Source of the DNA: Oceaniglobus roseus | GTDB lineage: Bacteria > Pseudomonadota > Alphaproteobacteria > Rhodobacterales > Rhodobacteraceae | DNA length: 64,000 nucleotides | NCBI RefSeq assembly: GCF_002869745.1 | Contig: NZ_PNOS01000016.1 | Location: 1 to 64,000 of the forward strand | Reading direction: 5' to 3' | Shown: in pieces, positions 21,229-29,032 of the stretch | Layout of the letters: each line of letters opens with the position of its first letter | Numbering within the stretch: the first letter of the stretch is position 1 | Translations under genes and position numbers: made by a program | The notes under the pieces: model-generated | What the model was told of the DNA's origin: nothing | Seen by the model: the letters and a program-made list of their open reading frames with translations, nothing else | Databases searched by the model: none

Positions 21229-22224
21229 TCAGCCTCTTGTTTTCACGGCATTTGACAGGGCGAAGGTGAAGACGAGGGCGACGACCAGCACCGCCCCCTT
21301 GACGAAATCCTGCGTGTAGTAGGGCGCGTTCATCATCGTCAGCCCCTGCAGCAGGATCCCGACGAACAGCGCGCCGATGGCGGTGCCGAAGGCGTTCGGC
21401 TTGGCCGCACCCAGCACCGCGAAGCCGATCAGAGCGGCGGCGACCGAGTCGAGCAGCAGGTTGTTGCCGCTCGCGATGTCCCCCCGTCCGAGCCGCCCCG
21501 CCAGCAGGATGCCCCCGACCGAGGCCAGCACCCCGGAGATCATGTAGGCGGCGACCTTGTAGCGGTTGACGTTAGCACCGGCGAGCGCGGCGGCCCGTTC
21601 GTTCGACCCGATGGCGTACATCATCCGGCCGTGCCTGGTGAAGGTCAGGAACACCCAGATCAGCAACCCTGCGGCGACGAAAACGACGACGGGCATGGGG
21701 ATCAGGTTCTCGAGGATCAGGTCAAAACGGTGCCGCCCAAGCCAGAGGAAGGCCGGCGCGAAGGTGCCCTCGGCGGTCGAACCGTCGGGCAAGGTCATGC
21801 CGGTGGATATCGAGCGCCCCTCTGTCGGGATCCGCTGCGCCCCGATCAGCAGGAACATCATCCCGAGCGTCGCCAGCAGGTCAGGCACCTTGAACTTCAC
21901 GATCAGCAGGCCGTTGACCAGCCCCACGACGGCTCCCATGACCAGGCACAGCGCGACGGCGGTGACGGCGGAAAGCCCGGTGACCACCATCGCGTAGGCC
22001 GAGAGCATCAGCGCCGAGGTGGCGACGGAACCGATGGAGAGGTCGAAGCCGCCCACCACCAGCGTGCAGGTCACGCCGAGCGCGAGGATGCCGGTGATCG
22101 CCACGGACTGGAAGATGAATACGGCGCTGCGGGGCCCGAAGAAGCCGTCGGCAAAGACGCTGAAGAAGATCAGCAGCCCGGCGAGCAGCGCAAGGAAGCC
22201 GTAGCGGATGGCGAGGCGGGTCAT
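21229..22224 (-). CDS. Ribose-type ABC transporter permease
   Basis: A 331-residue inner-membrane permease with about 8-10 TM helices, of the RbsC/BPD_transp_2 family. The EAA-like contact region to the ATPase is in TFTRHGRMMYAIGSNERAAA (about 210-229), followed by ALAGANVNRYKVAAYMISG. VGGFDLSIGSVA near residue 58 is the usual family signature. The start ATG at 22224 overlaps the stop of the ATPase gene by four bases (ATGA). A single permease gene presumably forms a homodimer with the two-domain ATPase. Confidence 0.92.
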   Translation of the reverse strand: MTRLAIRYGFLALLAGLLIFFSVFADGFFGPRSAVFIFQSVAITGILALGVTCTLVVGGFDLSIGSVATSALMLSAYAMVVTGLSAVTAVALCLVMGAVVGLVNGLLIVKFKVPDLLATLGMMFLLIGAQRIPTEGRSISTGMTLPDGSTAEGTFAPAFLWLGRHRFDLILENLIPMPVVVFVAAGLLIWVFLTFTRHGRMMYAIGSNERAAALAGANVNRYKVAAYMISGVLASVGGILLAGRLGRGDIASGNNLLLDSVAAALIGFAVLGAAKPNAFGTAIGALFVGILLQGLTMMNAPYYTQDFVKGAVLVVALVFTFALSNAVKTRG

Positions 22225-23762
22225 GCGGAGAGGTCTTCCTTCTGGTCCTGTTTGTCCGGGGCGCCCTGTTCCGAGACCTGTCCCGAGACCTGCGCGATGA
22301 TCGCGGCGGTGTCTGCGGTGCCCCCGGCGTGTTCGCCGGTGATCGCGTGGTCGTGCAGGACAAGGATGCGGTCGGCGATTTCCAGCGCCTCGTCGAGTTC
22401 GGAGACGAAGACCAGCGTCGCGCGGCCCTTCGCCGTCTCGCGGATGCGGCGGCCGATGTCGCGGCGGGCCTGGATGTCGACGCCCTGGAAGGGTTCGTCC
22501 AGCACCAGCAGCCGGCACGGCTCCAACAGCCAGCGCGCCACGATGACCTTCTGCTGGTTGCCGCCCGACAGCGCCGCGATGTCGTCCCGTTCGGACCGGC
22601 AGACGATGCCGAGATCGCCGATCAAGTCCGCCGTGCGCCGCCGCTGGTGGCCCGCGCGCAGGAACGACAGGCGCGAGAACCGCTTCAGGAACGGCAGGGT
22701 CATGTTGCCGGTCAGATCGAAGGCCGGGATCACCGCGTTGTCCGCCCGATCCTTCGGGCAGAGATGGACGCCCTGCCGGATCGCATCGGCGGCGTCCTCC
22801 GGGCGATAGGGGCGGCCTTCCAGCCGGATCTCGCCGCCGGCGGATTTGCACAGACCGAACAATATCTCGGCCGTCCGCGTCTTTCCGGCACCGACAAGCC
22901 CGGTTATCGCGACAATCTCGCCCGCATGGGCCGCCATGGTGATCGCCGGCGCTCCGGGCCGCAGGCGCAGGCCGTCCAGCGTCAGCACCTCCGCGCCCCG
23001 CGCAGCGCCCGAGAGGTTCACATCGGTCATCGCGTGGCCCAGCATCGCCGTCACCGCGCCCTCGTAGTCCAGCGGTGCCGTCTCGAAGACGCCGGACACC
23101 TGCCCGTCGCGCATCGACACGATCCGATCCCCCACCGCGCGGATGTCCGAGAGCCGGTGCGAGATGTAGAGGATCGCGACCCCCGTCTCGCGCAGCCGCC
23201 GGATCAGCGCGAACAGCCGCTCCGCCTCCTTCGCCGAGAGCGACGAGGTGGGCTCGTCCAGGATCAGCAGCTTCGGATCGCGGGCCATGGCGCGGGCGAT
23301 GGCGATCATCTGACGGTCGGCCAGCCCCAGCCCCGCGACCGGCGCCGTGACGTCCAGATCGAGCCCCATCAGCGCCGCCACCCGCGCCGCCTCGGCCCGC
23401 ATCGCCTTGCGGCGGACGAAAAGCCCGCTCGCCGGGTCGGCCAACCGGTCGAGCAGCAGGTTCGACGCCACGTCCAGATCGGCCACCACGCCGTCGGCGA
23501 TGGACTGGTGCACGGTCACGACGCCCTGCGCGATCGCATCGCTCGGCCCCTCGGGACGATAGGGACGCCCGCCCAGCGTGACGGTGCCCGCATCCGCATG
23601 ATGAACGCCGCACAACACCTTGACCAGGGTCGATTTCCCGGCACCGTTCGCGCCCATCAGGACGGTGACCTTCCCGGCCGGAAGGGACAGCGAGATGTCG
23701 CGCAGCACATGGGTCGCGCCGAACGATTTCTTCACTCCCACGATGTCGCAGGCTGGGTTCAT
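22221..23762 (-). CDS. Ribose-type ABC transporter ATPase (two nucleotide-binding domains)
   Basis: A 513-residue RbsA-like ATPase. Domain 1 has Walker A GANGAGKST (37-45), a weakened signature LGLADRQMIAIARA in place of LSGGQ, and Walker B LLILDEPTSSL. Domain 2 has a degenerate Walker A GLVGAGKTR (about 290), signature LSGGNQQKV and Walker B LLVLDEPFQGVD. This asymmetry between sites is normal for sugar importers of this class. It is the first gene of the operon, with GGAGGAGA before the ATG at 23762. It is divergent from mtnK across a short shared promoter region. Confidence 0.93.
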   Translation of the reverse strand: MNPACDIVGVKKSFGATHVLRDISLSLPAGKVTVLMGANGAGKSTLVKVLCGVHHADAGTVTLGGRPYRPEGPSDAIAQGVVTVHQSIADGVVADLDVASNLLLDRLADPASGLFVRRKAMRAEAARVAALMGLDLDVTAPVAGLGLADRQMIAIARAMARDPKLLILDEPTSSLSAKEAERLFALIRRLRETGVAILYISHRLSDIRAVGDRIVSMRDGQVSGVFETAPLDYEGAVTAMLGHAMTDVNLSGAARGAEVLTLDGLRLRPGAPAITMAAHAGEIVAITGLVGAGKTRTAEILFGLCKSAGGEIRLEGRPYRPEDAADAIRQGVHLCPKDRADNAVIPAFDLTGNMTLPFLKRFSRLSFLRAGHQRRRTADLIGDLGIVCRSERDDIAALSGGNQQKVIVARWLLEPCRLLVLDEPFQGVDIQARRDIGRRIRETAKGRATLVFVSELDEALEIADRILVLHDHAITGEHAGGTADTAAIIAQVSGQVSEQGAPDKQDQKEDLSA

Positions 23763-23781
23763 CTGGTCTCCTCCGCGGCCA

Positions 23782-23843
23782 ACCGTATGCGGGGTTCGGC
23801 AAAAGTCAACCAGATTGACAACTGACGGATTTTGCCCTGTTCT
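23782..23843. promoter_or_regulatory. Divergent promoters with inverted repeat between the ABC operon and mtnK
   Basis: GTCAA (23805-23809) and TTGAC (23815-23819) form an inverted repeat with a 5-base centre. Each arm doubles as a -35 box. TTGACA (23815-23820), then 17 bases, then TGTTCT (23838-23843) points towards mtnK. TTGACT (minus strand, 23804-23809), then 16 bases, then TACGGT (23782-23787) points towards the ABC operon. A regulator bound to the repeat would cover both -35 boxes. The SorC-type protein encoded at 26226 is the obvious candidate. The -10 boxes are weak matches. Confidence 0.45.
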
Positions 23844-23871
23844 GGACTCCCGAAGACGCTGGGAGGCACGG

Positions 23872-25128
23872 ATGAAGGAAGGTTACGAGGCCCTGAACGA
23901 GGACACGCTGCGCGGCCGCATGGGCGCGATCGCCGCGGTGGCGGATCGGCTTGGCGGCGATCCGGCCGACTGGCAGGTGAAGGAGGTCGGCGACGGCAAC
24001 CTGAACCTCGTCTTCATCGTCGGCGGCCCGGCGGGCAGCCTGATCGTCAAGCAGGCGCTTCCCTACGTCCGGCTGGTCGGCGACAGCTGGCCCCTGCCGC
24101 TCTACCGCGCCTTCTACGAGTACCAGGCGCTGACCCGGCAGGCCGCGCGCGACCCGGGATCGGTCCCGGCGATCCATCATTTCGACGAGGCGCAGGCGCT
24201 GATCGTGATGGAATACCTCTCGCCCCACGTGATCCTTCGCCAGAAGCTGATCCGGGGCGAGCGGGTGGACGGCCTCGCCGATTTCCTTGGCAAGTTCTGC
24301 GCCCGCACCGCCTTCCGCGGCTCCGAGCTTTCGATGGCGAGCGCCGAGAAGAAGGCCGATGTCGCCCTCTTCTGCGGCAACGTGGCGATCCCCGCGATCA
24401 CCGAGGCGCTCGTCTTCACCGATCCCTACTATGCCGCCGACATGAACAACCACACCGAAGGGCTTGATCCCGTGGTGGAAAAACTGCGCAACGACGTCGC
24501 GCTGAAGGTCGAGGCGCAGCGGATGCTGCAAGGCTTCGCCTCGAACACCGAGACGATGCTGCACGGCGACCTGCACACCGGCTCGCTGATGTGCACCGAT
24601 GCCGAGACCAAGGCGATCGACCCCGAGTTCGCGCAGTACGGACCCATGGGCTTCGACACCGGCATGCTGATCGCCAACCTGCTGATGAGTTTCTTCAGCC
24701 AGCCGGGCCACCGGAGCGGCGCGGAAATGACCGGGATGCAGGACTGGATTCTGGGCGTCATCGGGGACATATGCCGGGTATTCGACGCCGAGTTCCGCCA
24801 CCTCTGGGTCACCGAGCGGACCGGCATGCTCTACCCGAAAGCGCTGTTCGAGGACCAGGGCCACGACAGCGCCCCCGCCTGCGACCGCGTGCTGCGGGAT
24901 CTCTGGGCGGATGCCATGGGCGCCTGCGGGATCGAGATGCACCGCCGCTGCCTGTCCCTGGCCCACAACGCGGATTTCGAGGCGATTTCCGACCCGGCCC
25001 TGCGCGCGCCGCTGGAAGCGCGCAACCTGATGATGGGGCGCGAACTGGTGCTGAACCGGTTCGACCCGACGACCCCGGCAAGGATCGCGGAGATCGCCCG
25101 CCGCCACAACGAGGAGGACTTCCTGTGA
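23872..25128 (+). CDS. mtnK: S-methyl-5-thioribose kinase
   Basis: MtnK phosphorylates 5-methylthioribose at C1 with ATP, the entry step of methionine salvage from methylthioadenosine. The 418-residue protein has the aminoglycoside-kinase-like fold. The catalytic loop [10 protein letters not shown] has Asp233 and the metal site [12 protein letters not shown] has Asp250, the positions known for the family. [11 protein letters not shown] (41-51) is the nucleotide loop. The ATG at 23872 has GGGAGG upstream. mtnA follows with a four-base overlap. Some relatives also accept 5-deoxyribose, so the true substrate may be either sugar. Confidence 0.94.
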   Translation: MKEGYEALNEDTLRGRMGAIAAVADRLGGDPADWQVKEVGDGNLNLVFIVGGPAGSLIVKQALPYVRLVGDSWPLPLYRAFYEYQALTRQAARDPGSVPAIHHFDEAQALIVMEYLSPHVILRQKLIRGERVDGLADFLGKFCARTAFRGSELSMASAEKKADVALFCGNVAIPAITEALVFTDPYYAADMNNHTEGLDPVVEKLRNDVALKVEAQRMLQGFASNTETMLHGDLHTGSLMCTDAETKAIDPEFAQYGPMGFDTGMLIANLLMSFFSQPGHRSGAEMTGMQDWILGVIGDICRVFDAEFRHLWVTERTGMLYPKALFEDQGHDSAPACDRVLRDLWADAMGACGIEMHRRCLSLAHNADFEAISDPALRAPLEARNLMMGRELVLNRFDPTTPARIAEIARRHNEEDFL

Positions 25129-26222
25129 AAGTCAACGGCACCCCCTATCGCTCGCTCTGGTGGAACACCGACGCCGAAGTGCTCGAGATCATCGACCAGC
25201 GCTGGCTGCCCCACGATTTCGTCACCCAGCCCGTCGAGACCATGGAGGATTTCGCGGACGCGATCACCGAGATGCGGGTCCGCGGCGCGCCGCTGATCGG
25301 CGCGACGGCGGCCTACGGCATCGCGCTGAAGATGGCGCTGGACCCGTCGGACACCTCGCTGGAGCAGGCCTGGACCTTCCTGAACGGCACGCGGCCCACG
25401 GCGATCAACCTTCGCTGGGCCCTGAACCGCTGCCGCGCCCAGCTGATGCCCCTGCCCGAGGACGAACGCGCCTCGGCGGCGCTGCGCCTCGCCCACGAGA
25501 TCGCGGACGAGGACGTGGAGATCAACCGCGCCATCGGGCGCCACGGGCTCGAGATCATCAAGGAGATCGCGGCGAAGAAGGACGGCGAACCGGTCAACAT
25601 CCTGACCCACTGCAATGCCGGCTGGCTGGCCACGGTGGACTGGGGCACCGCGACCTCGCCCATGTACCACGCCCACGATGCGGGCATCCCGATCCACGTC
25701 TGGGTGGACGAGACGCGGCCCCGCAACCAGGGCGCCCTGACCTCGTGGGAGCTTGGCAGCCACGGCATCCCCCACACCTACATCACCGACAACGCCGGCG
25801 GGCACCTGATGCAGCACGGGCAGGTCGACATGGTGATCACCGGCACCGACCGGACGACGCGGGCGGGCGATGTCTGCAACAAGATCGGCACCTACCTGAA
25901 GGCGCTGGCGGCGAAGGACAACGGCGTGCCCTTCTACGTCGCCCTGCCCTCGCCCACCATCGACTGGACCGTGTCCGACGGGGTGGTCGAGATCCCGATC
26001 GAGGACCGGAAGGAGCGCGAGATCACCCATGTCTGGGGCCGCAACGACGCGGGCAAGATCGCCGAGGTGCAGGTGACGCCCGACGGGACCCCCGGCGGCA
26101 ACCCGGCCTTCGACGTCACGCCCGCGCGCCTCGTCACCGGCCTCATCACCGAACGCGGCGTCGTCGCGGCGGACGAGGCGGCGATGATCGAGATGTTCCC
26201 CGAGTTCCGCGCGGCCTCCTGA
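25125..26222 (+). CDS. mtnA: S-methyl-5-thioribose-1-phosphate isomerase
   Basis: MtnA converts the aldose 5-methylthioribose 1-phosphate to the ketose methylthioribulose 1-phosphate. The 365-residue protein has the catalytic Cys163 in LTHCNAG and Asp242 in [19 protein letters not shown], and the early [14 protein letters not shown]. It starts with GTG at 25125, overlapping the mtnK stop (GTGA). A regulator gene follows after three bases. None of the later enzymes (mtnB, C, D, E or a DHAP-shunt class II aldolase) is in the window, so the product must be processed by enzymes encoded elsewhere. Confidence 0.95.
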   Translation: MKVNGTPYRSLWWNTDAEVLEIIDQRWLPHDFVTQPVETMEDFADAITEMRVRGAPLIGATAAYGIALKMALDPSDTSLEQAWTFLNGTRPTAINLRWALNRCRAQLMPLPEDERASAALRLAHEIADEDVEINRAIGRHGLEIIKEIAAKKDGEPVNILTHCNAGWLATVDWGTATSPMYHAHDAGIPIHVWVDETRPRNQGALTSWELGSHGIPHTYITDNAGGHLMQHGQVDMVITGTDRTTRAGDVCNKIGTYLKALAAKDNGVPFYVALPSPTIDWTVSDGVVEIPIEDRKEREITHVWGRNDAGKIAEVQVTPDGTPGGNPAFDVTPARLVTGLITERGVVAADEAAMIEMFPEFRAAS

Positions 26223-26225
26223 GCC

Positions 26226-27173
26226 ATGCCGACCCGCCCGCGCGCCAGGGCCGAGGGCCAGATCGCCGAGGCGGCCTGGCTCTACTATCACGAGGACGTG
26301 AACCAGGGCGAGATCGCGCGCCGCCTCAACGTCTCGCGGGCGACGGTGGTGAACTGGCTGGCCGAGGCGCGGGCGAAGAACCTCGTGCGCGTGTCGCTGC
26401 GCCCCGAGGCGTTCCGCGAGCGGGAGCTGGCGCAGGATCTGGCGGCGCGCTTCGGCCTTGCCGCGGCGCTGGTGGTGCCCGCGGGGCCGAACGGCGAGGC
26501 GGCGGCGCTGGCACGGGTGGCTCGGGTCTGCGCCGACTGGCTGCCCGAGCTGATGCAGCCCGGCGACCGGCTGGGGGTCAGCTGGGGCGAGACGGTGTTC
26601 CTGGTCTCCGAGGCCGCCGAGCGCCGCGTGCTGCCCGACCTGACCGTGGTGCAGATGGTCGGCTCGCGGGCGACGCCTCTGGGCTTCGCGGCCGAGACCT
26701 GCTCGGCCAACCTCGCCCGCCGCTTCGGCGCGACCTGCATCAACCTGCACGCCCCGCTGGTGCTGTCCGATGCCGACCTCGCCGCGCGGCTCCGGGCCGA
26801 GCCGGTGATCGCCGAGCAGCTGGCCGCCATCGCCGCCTGCAACAAGACGCTGTTCGCCGCGGGCTCCTGCACGCTCGACAGCCACATCGTGCGGATCGGC
26901 GTGGTCAGCCCCGAGGGCCTTGCCGATTACGTCGCGCGGGGGGCGGAGGCGGTGATCTGCGGGCGCTTCATCGACGCCGGCGGGCGGCCGATCCCCGGCG
27001 AGATGGACGCGCGGATGATCGGGGTGGAGCTGCATACCATGCCGGGAAAGGACCATGGCATCCTTGTGTCCTCCGGCGCCGCCAAGGTCGCCCCGATCCG
27101 CGCGGCGCTGCGGGGCGGCTTCGCGACCCACCTCGTGACCTGCTCGGAAACGGCGCAGGGGTTGCTGGCGTGA
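26226..27173 (+). CDS. SorC/DeoR-type sugar-binding transcriptional regulator
   Basis: A 315-residue regulator. The N-terminal helix-turn-helix includes NQGEIARRLNVSRATVVNWL (about 26-45). A sugar-phosphate-binding domain follows, with GVSWGETVF, VQMVGSRAT and late RIGVVSPEGLADYVARGA, typical of the SorC family. These proteins usually bind a phosphorylated sugar made by the pathway they control. The start lies three bases after mtnA, so it is likely part of the mtnK-mtnA transcript. It probably senses methylthioribose 1-phosphate or the ketose product and acts on the divergent promoter at 23782-23843. Confidence 0.9.
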   Translation: MPTRPRARAEGQIAEAAWLYYHEDVNQGEIARRLNVSRATVVNWLAEARAKNLVRVSLRPEAFRERELAQDLAARFGLAAALVVPAGPNGEAAALARVARVCADWLPELMQPGDRLGVSWGETVFLVSEAAERRVLPDLTVVQMVGSRATPLGFAAETCSANLARRFGATCINLHAPLVLSDADLAARLRAEPVIAEQLAAIAACNKTLFAAGSCTLDSHIVRIGVVSPEGLADYVARGAEAVICGRFIDAGGRPIPGEMDARMIGVELHTMPGKDHGILVSSGAAKVAPIRAALRGGFATHLVTCSETAQGLLA

Positions 27174-27495
27174 TGCCTTGAACCGGACCGCCCTCCGTTA
27201 CACCTCGCCCCGAGGACAACCCCGCCGGGCGGAGGCCGGGCCAGCCATCTTCGCCGGCTCGACATGCCGCCCGCGCAGACGGTCCCGATCGGCGTGCGCC
27301 GAAGCGGGCTTGGAAACGGTAGGGCGGCGAAGACCTCGGCCAGGATGTCTCGGCCCGCCCGGCCCGTGACACTGCCGAAGCGCGACCTCGCACAGGCCGG
27401 ATGCCATGTTCCGGTCCCCCGATCCCCTATCGGCATTGGCAGCGGCGGGCGCTCTGCCTAGACTGGTGCGGCACGGTGGCAAGGCGGGAGGGCCC
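27174..27495. other. 322-base intergenic stretch
   Basis: Neither strand carries a frame with a recognisable protein. I see no tRNA and no strong terminator. It should contain the end of the mtn transcript and the promoter of the next gene, but no convincing -35/-10 pair stands out. Confidence 0.5.
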
Positions 27496-28641
27496 ATGAC
27501 CGGCAACGTGATGTACCTCTACCCCTGGGATCTCAGGGCGGAAGGCACAGGCGACGTGCTCTCCCGCCTCGGCGACGCGGGCATCGACGGCATCGCGCTG
27601 GCCGCCGCCTACCATTCGGGCAGGTTCCTGCGCCCCCACGGCCCCCGCCGCAAGGTCTACTTTCCCGAGGGCGGCACGGTCTACTTCACGCCCGACCCCG
27701 GCCTCTACGGCCGCCTGCAACCCCGCATGGCCGAGGAGGCGCGGTTCTTCGACGGCTTTGCCGAACTCGCCCGCCACGGCGGCTTCGCCGTCGCCGCCTG
27801 GACGGTCGGCCTGCACAACAGCCGCATGGGCCAGCAGCACCCCGACCTCGCCGCCCAGACCCCCTATGGCGATCCGCTGTTCAACAGCCTCTGCCCCGCC
27901 CAGCCCGAGGTCAGGGACTACCTCGCGGCCCTCTGCCGCGACGCCGCGAACCAGCCCGGCGTTTCCGAGATCCTGCTGGAAACCCCCGGCTGGCAGGTCT
28001 TCCGCCACGGTCACCATCACGAGTTCGAGCTGATCGAGCTGCCCGACCGGGTGCAGCTCCTGATGGGCCTGTGCTTCTGCACGGCCTGCCGCGCGGGGCT
28101 GGAGCGGTGCGGAGTGGACGCCGACCGCCTGGCCGCCCGCACCCTTGAAGAGCTCGACAGCTTCTTCGAAACCGCCGCGCTGCCGCCGACCGATCCCTGG
28201 AGCGATCCCGACTGGCAGGGCTTCCACGACTGGCGCGAGGGCTGCGTCGCCTCCCTGGTGGGCGAGGTGCGCGCAGCCCTGCCCGACGGCACCCGCCTCG
28301 CCGTCATCCCGACGACCCGGAACCCGAACCGCCTCTGCCGCGCCGAGGGCAGCGACCCGGCGAGCCTCGCGCGGGCCGCCGACCGGCTGGAGGTGCAGGC
28401 CTACTGCCGCGGCGTCCCCGGGATCGTCGAGGACGCCGTCTGGGTGCGCGAGACAGCGGGCCCCGACGCGCGGATCGGCTTCGTCCTGCGGCCCAGCTGG
28501 CCGGACCTGACCGACGGCGGGCAGGTGCGCGAGGCGGTTTCGCGCCTGCGACAGCTGAACCCGACCTCCCTCGCCTTCTCAAACTACGGCCACATGCGCC
28601 TGCGGTCGCTCGACTGGATCAGGGCCGCCCTCGCGCCCTGA
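27496..28641 (+). CDS. Conserved-looking protein of unknown function, possibly a glycosidase-like barrel
   Basis: A 381-residue soluble protein starting at the ATG at 27496 after GGGAGGG. I do not recognise it. It begins NVMYLYPWDLRAEGTGDVLSR and has GIDGIALAAAYHS, FAVAAWTVGLHNSRMG, an acidic segment ILLETPGW, and a CFCTACRAGLERCG cluster of four Cys near residue 200 that could bind a metal. It ends with repeated strand-helix patterns (LEVQAYC, ARIGFVLRPSW, LAFSNYGHMR). The pattern fits a TIM barrel like those of glycoside hydrolases, but that is inference. There is no signal peptide. It lies alone between the regulator gene and the TRAP genes. Confidence 0.75.
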   Translation: MTGNVMYLYPWDLRAEGTGDVLSRLGDAGIDGIALAAAYHSGRFLRPHGPRRKVYFPEGGTVYFTPDPGLYGRLQPRMAEEARFFDGFAELARHGGFAVAAWTVGLHNSRMGQQHPDLAAQTPYGDPLFNSLCPAQPEVRDYLAALCRDAANQPGVSEILLETPGWQVFRHGHHHEFELIELPDRVQLLMGLCFCTACRAGLERCGVDADRLAARTLEELDSFFETAALPPTDPWSDPDWQGFHDWREGCVASLVGEVRAALPDGTRLAVIPTTRNPNRLCRAEGSDPASLARAADRLEVQAYCRGVPGIVEDAVWVRETAGPDARIGFVLRPSWPDLTDGGQVREAVSRLRQLNPTSLAFSNYGHMRLRSLDWIRAALAP

Positions 28642-29032
28642 CCGGGGTTCCGCTGCCGCGCCATCGCGCCGCTCCCCGCGCGCGAGGACCCGGCGCTCGG
28701 CACGCGCGACACGACGACATGCGCGGCCTGCGCCCCCCGCGAGGCCGCGCCTCCCGGCCCGAAATCCTGACCTCGCCCGGCAGCAAGGGACCGACGCCGC
28801 CGCGCACCGGCCACCTCTGCTCCCGTGGCCCCGGTCCGTCCCGCTGTCCCGACGATCCGTCCCCCCTGCCCCCCCCATCTTTGCTTTCCAAATATCCTCG
28901 GGGGTCCGGGGGCAGACAGCCCCCGGTCCGACGCCGGAAACCCGGGACGACCTCTCGGCGGGTGCGGGAGGCGATCCGCATGCAGTCGCCCCATCCGTGC
29001 AGCAGACCAGCCTTCGCCGCACGGGCGCGGCG
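28642..29032. other. 391-base convergent intergenic region
   Basis: Apart from the hairpin element at 28877-28926, I see nothing in this stretch. The frames running through it are Arg/Ala/Pro-rich without motifs. Both flanking genes, at 27496-28641 and 29033-31390, end into it. Confidence 0.55.
28877..28926. terminator. Terminator-like element with ATATTTGG core
   Basis: An 8-bp stem CCGGGGGC/GCCCCCGG (28906-28913 with 28919-28926, 5-base loop) lies next to a conserved tail that reads GGATATTTGGAAAGCAAAGA on the minus strand. I recognise this combination as a frequent 3'-end element in Rhodobacteraceae. It lies between convergent genes and downstream of the TRAP operon, where termination is expected. 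Two related copies occur at 49935-50025. Confidence 0.7.

Noticed and set aside
23763-23871. SAM or SAH riboswitch upstream of mtnK
   Set aside because: The region is only 109 bases, holds divergent promoters, and shows no paired architecture of those riboswitches.
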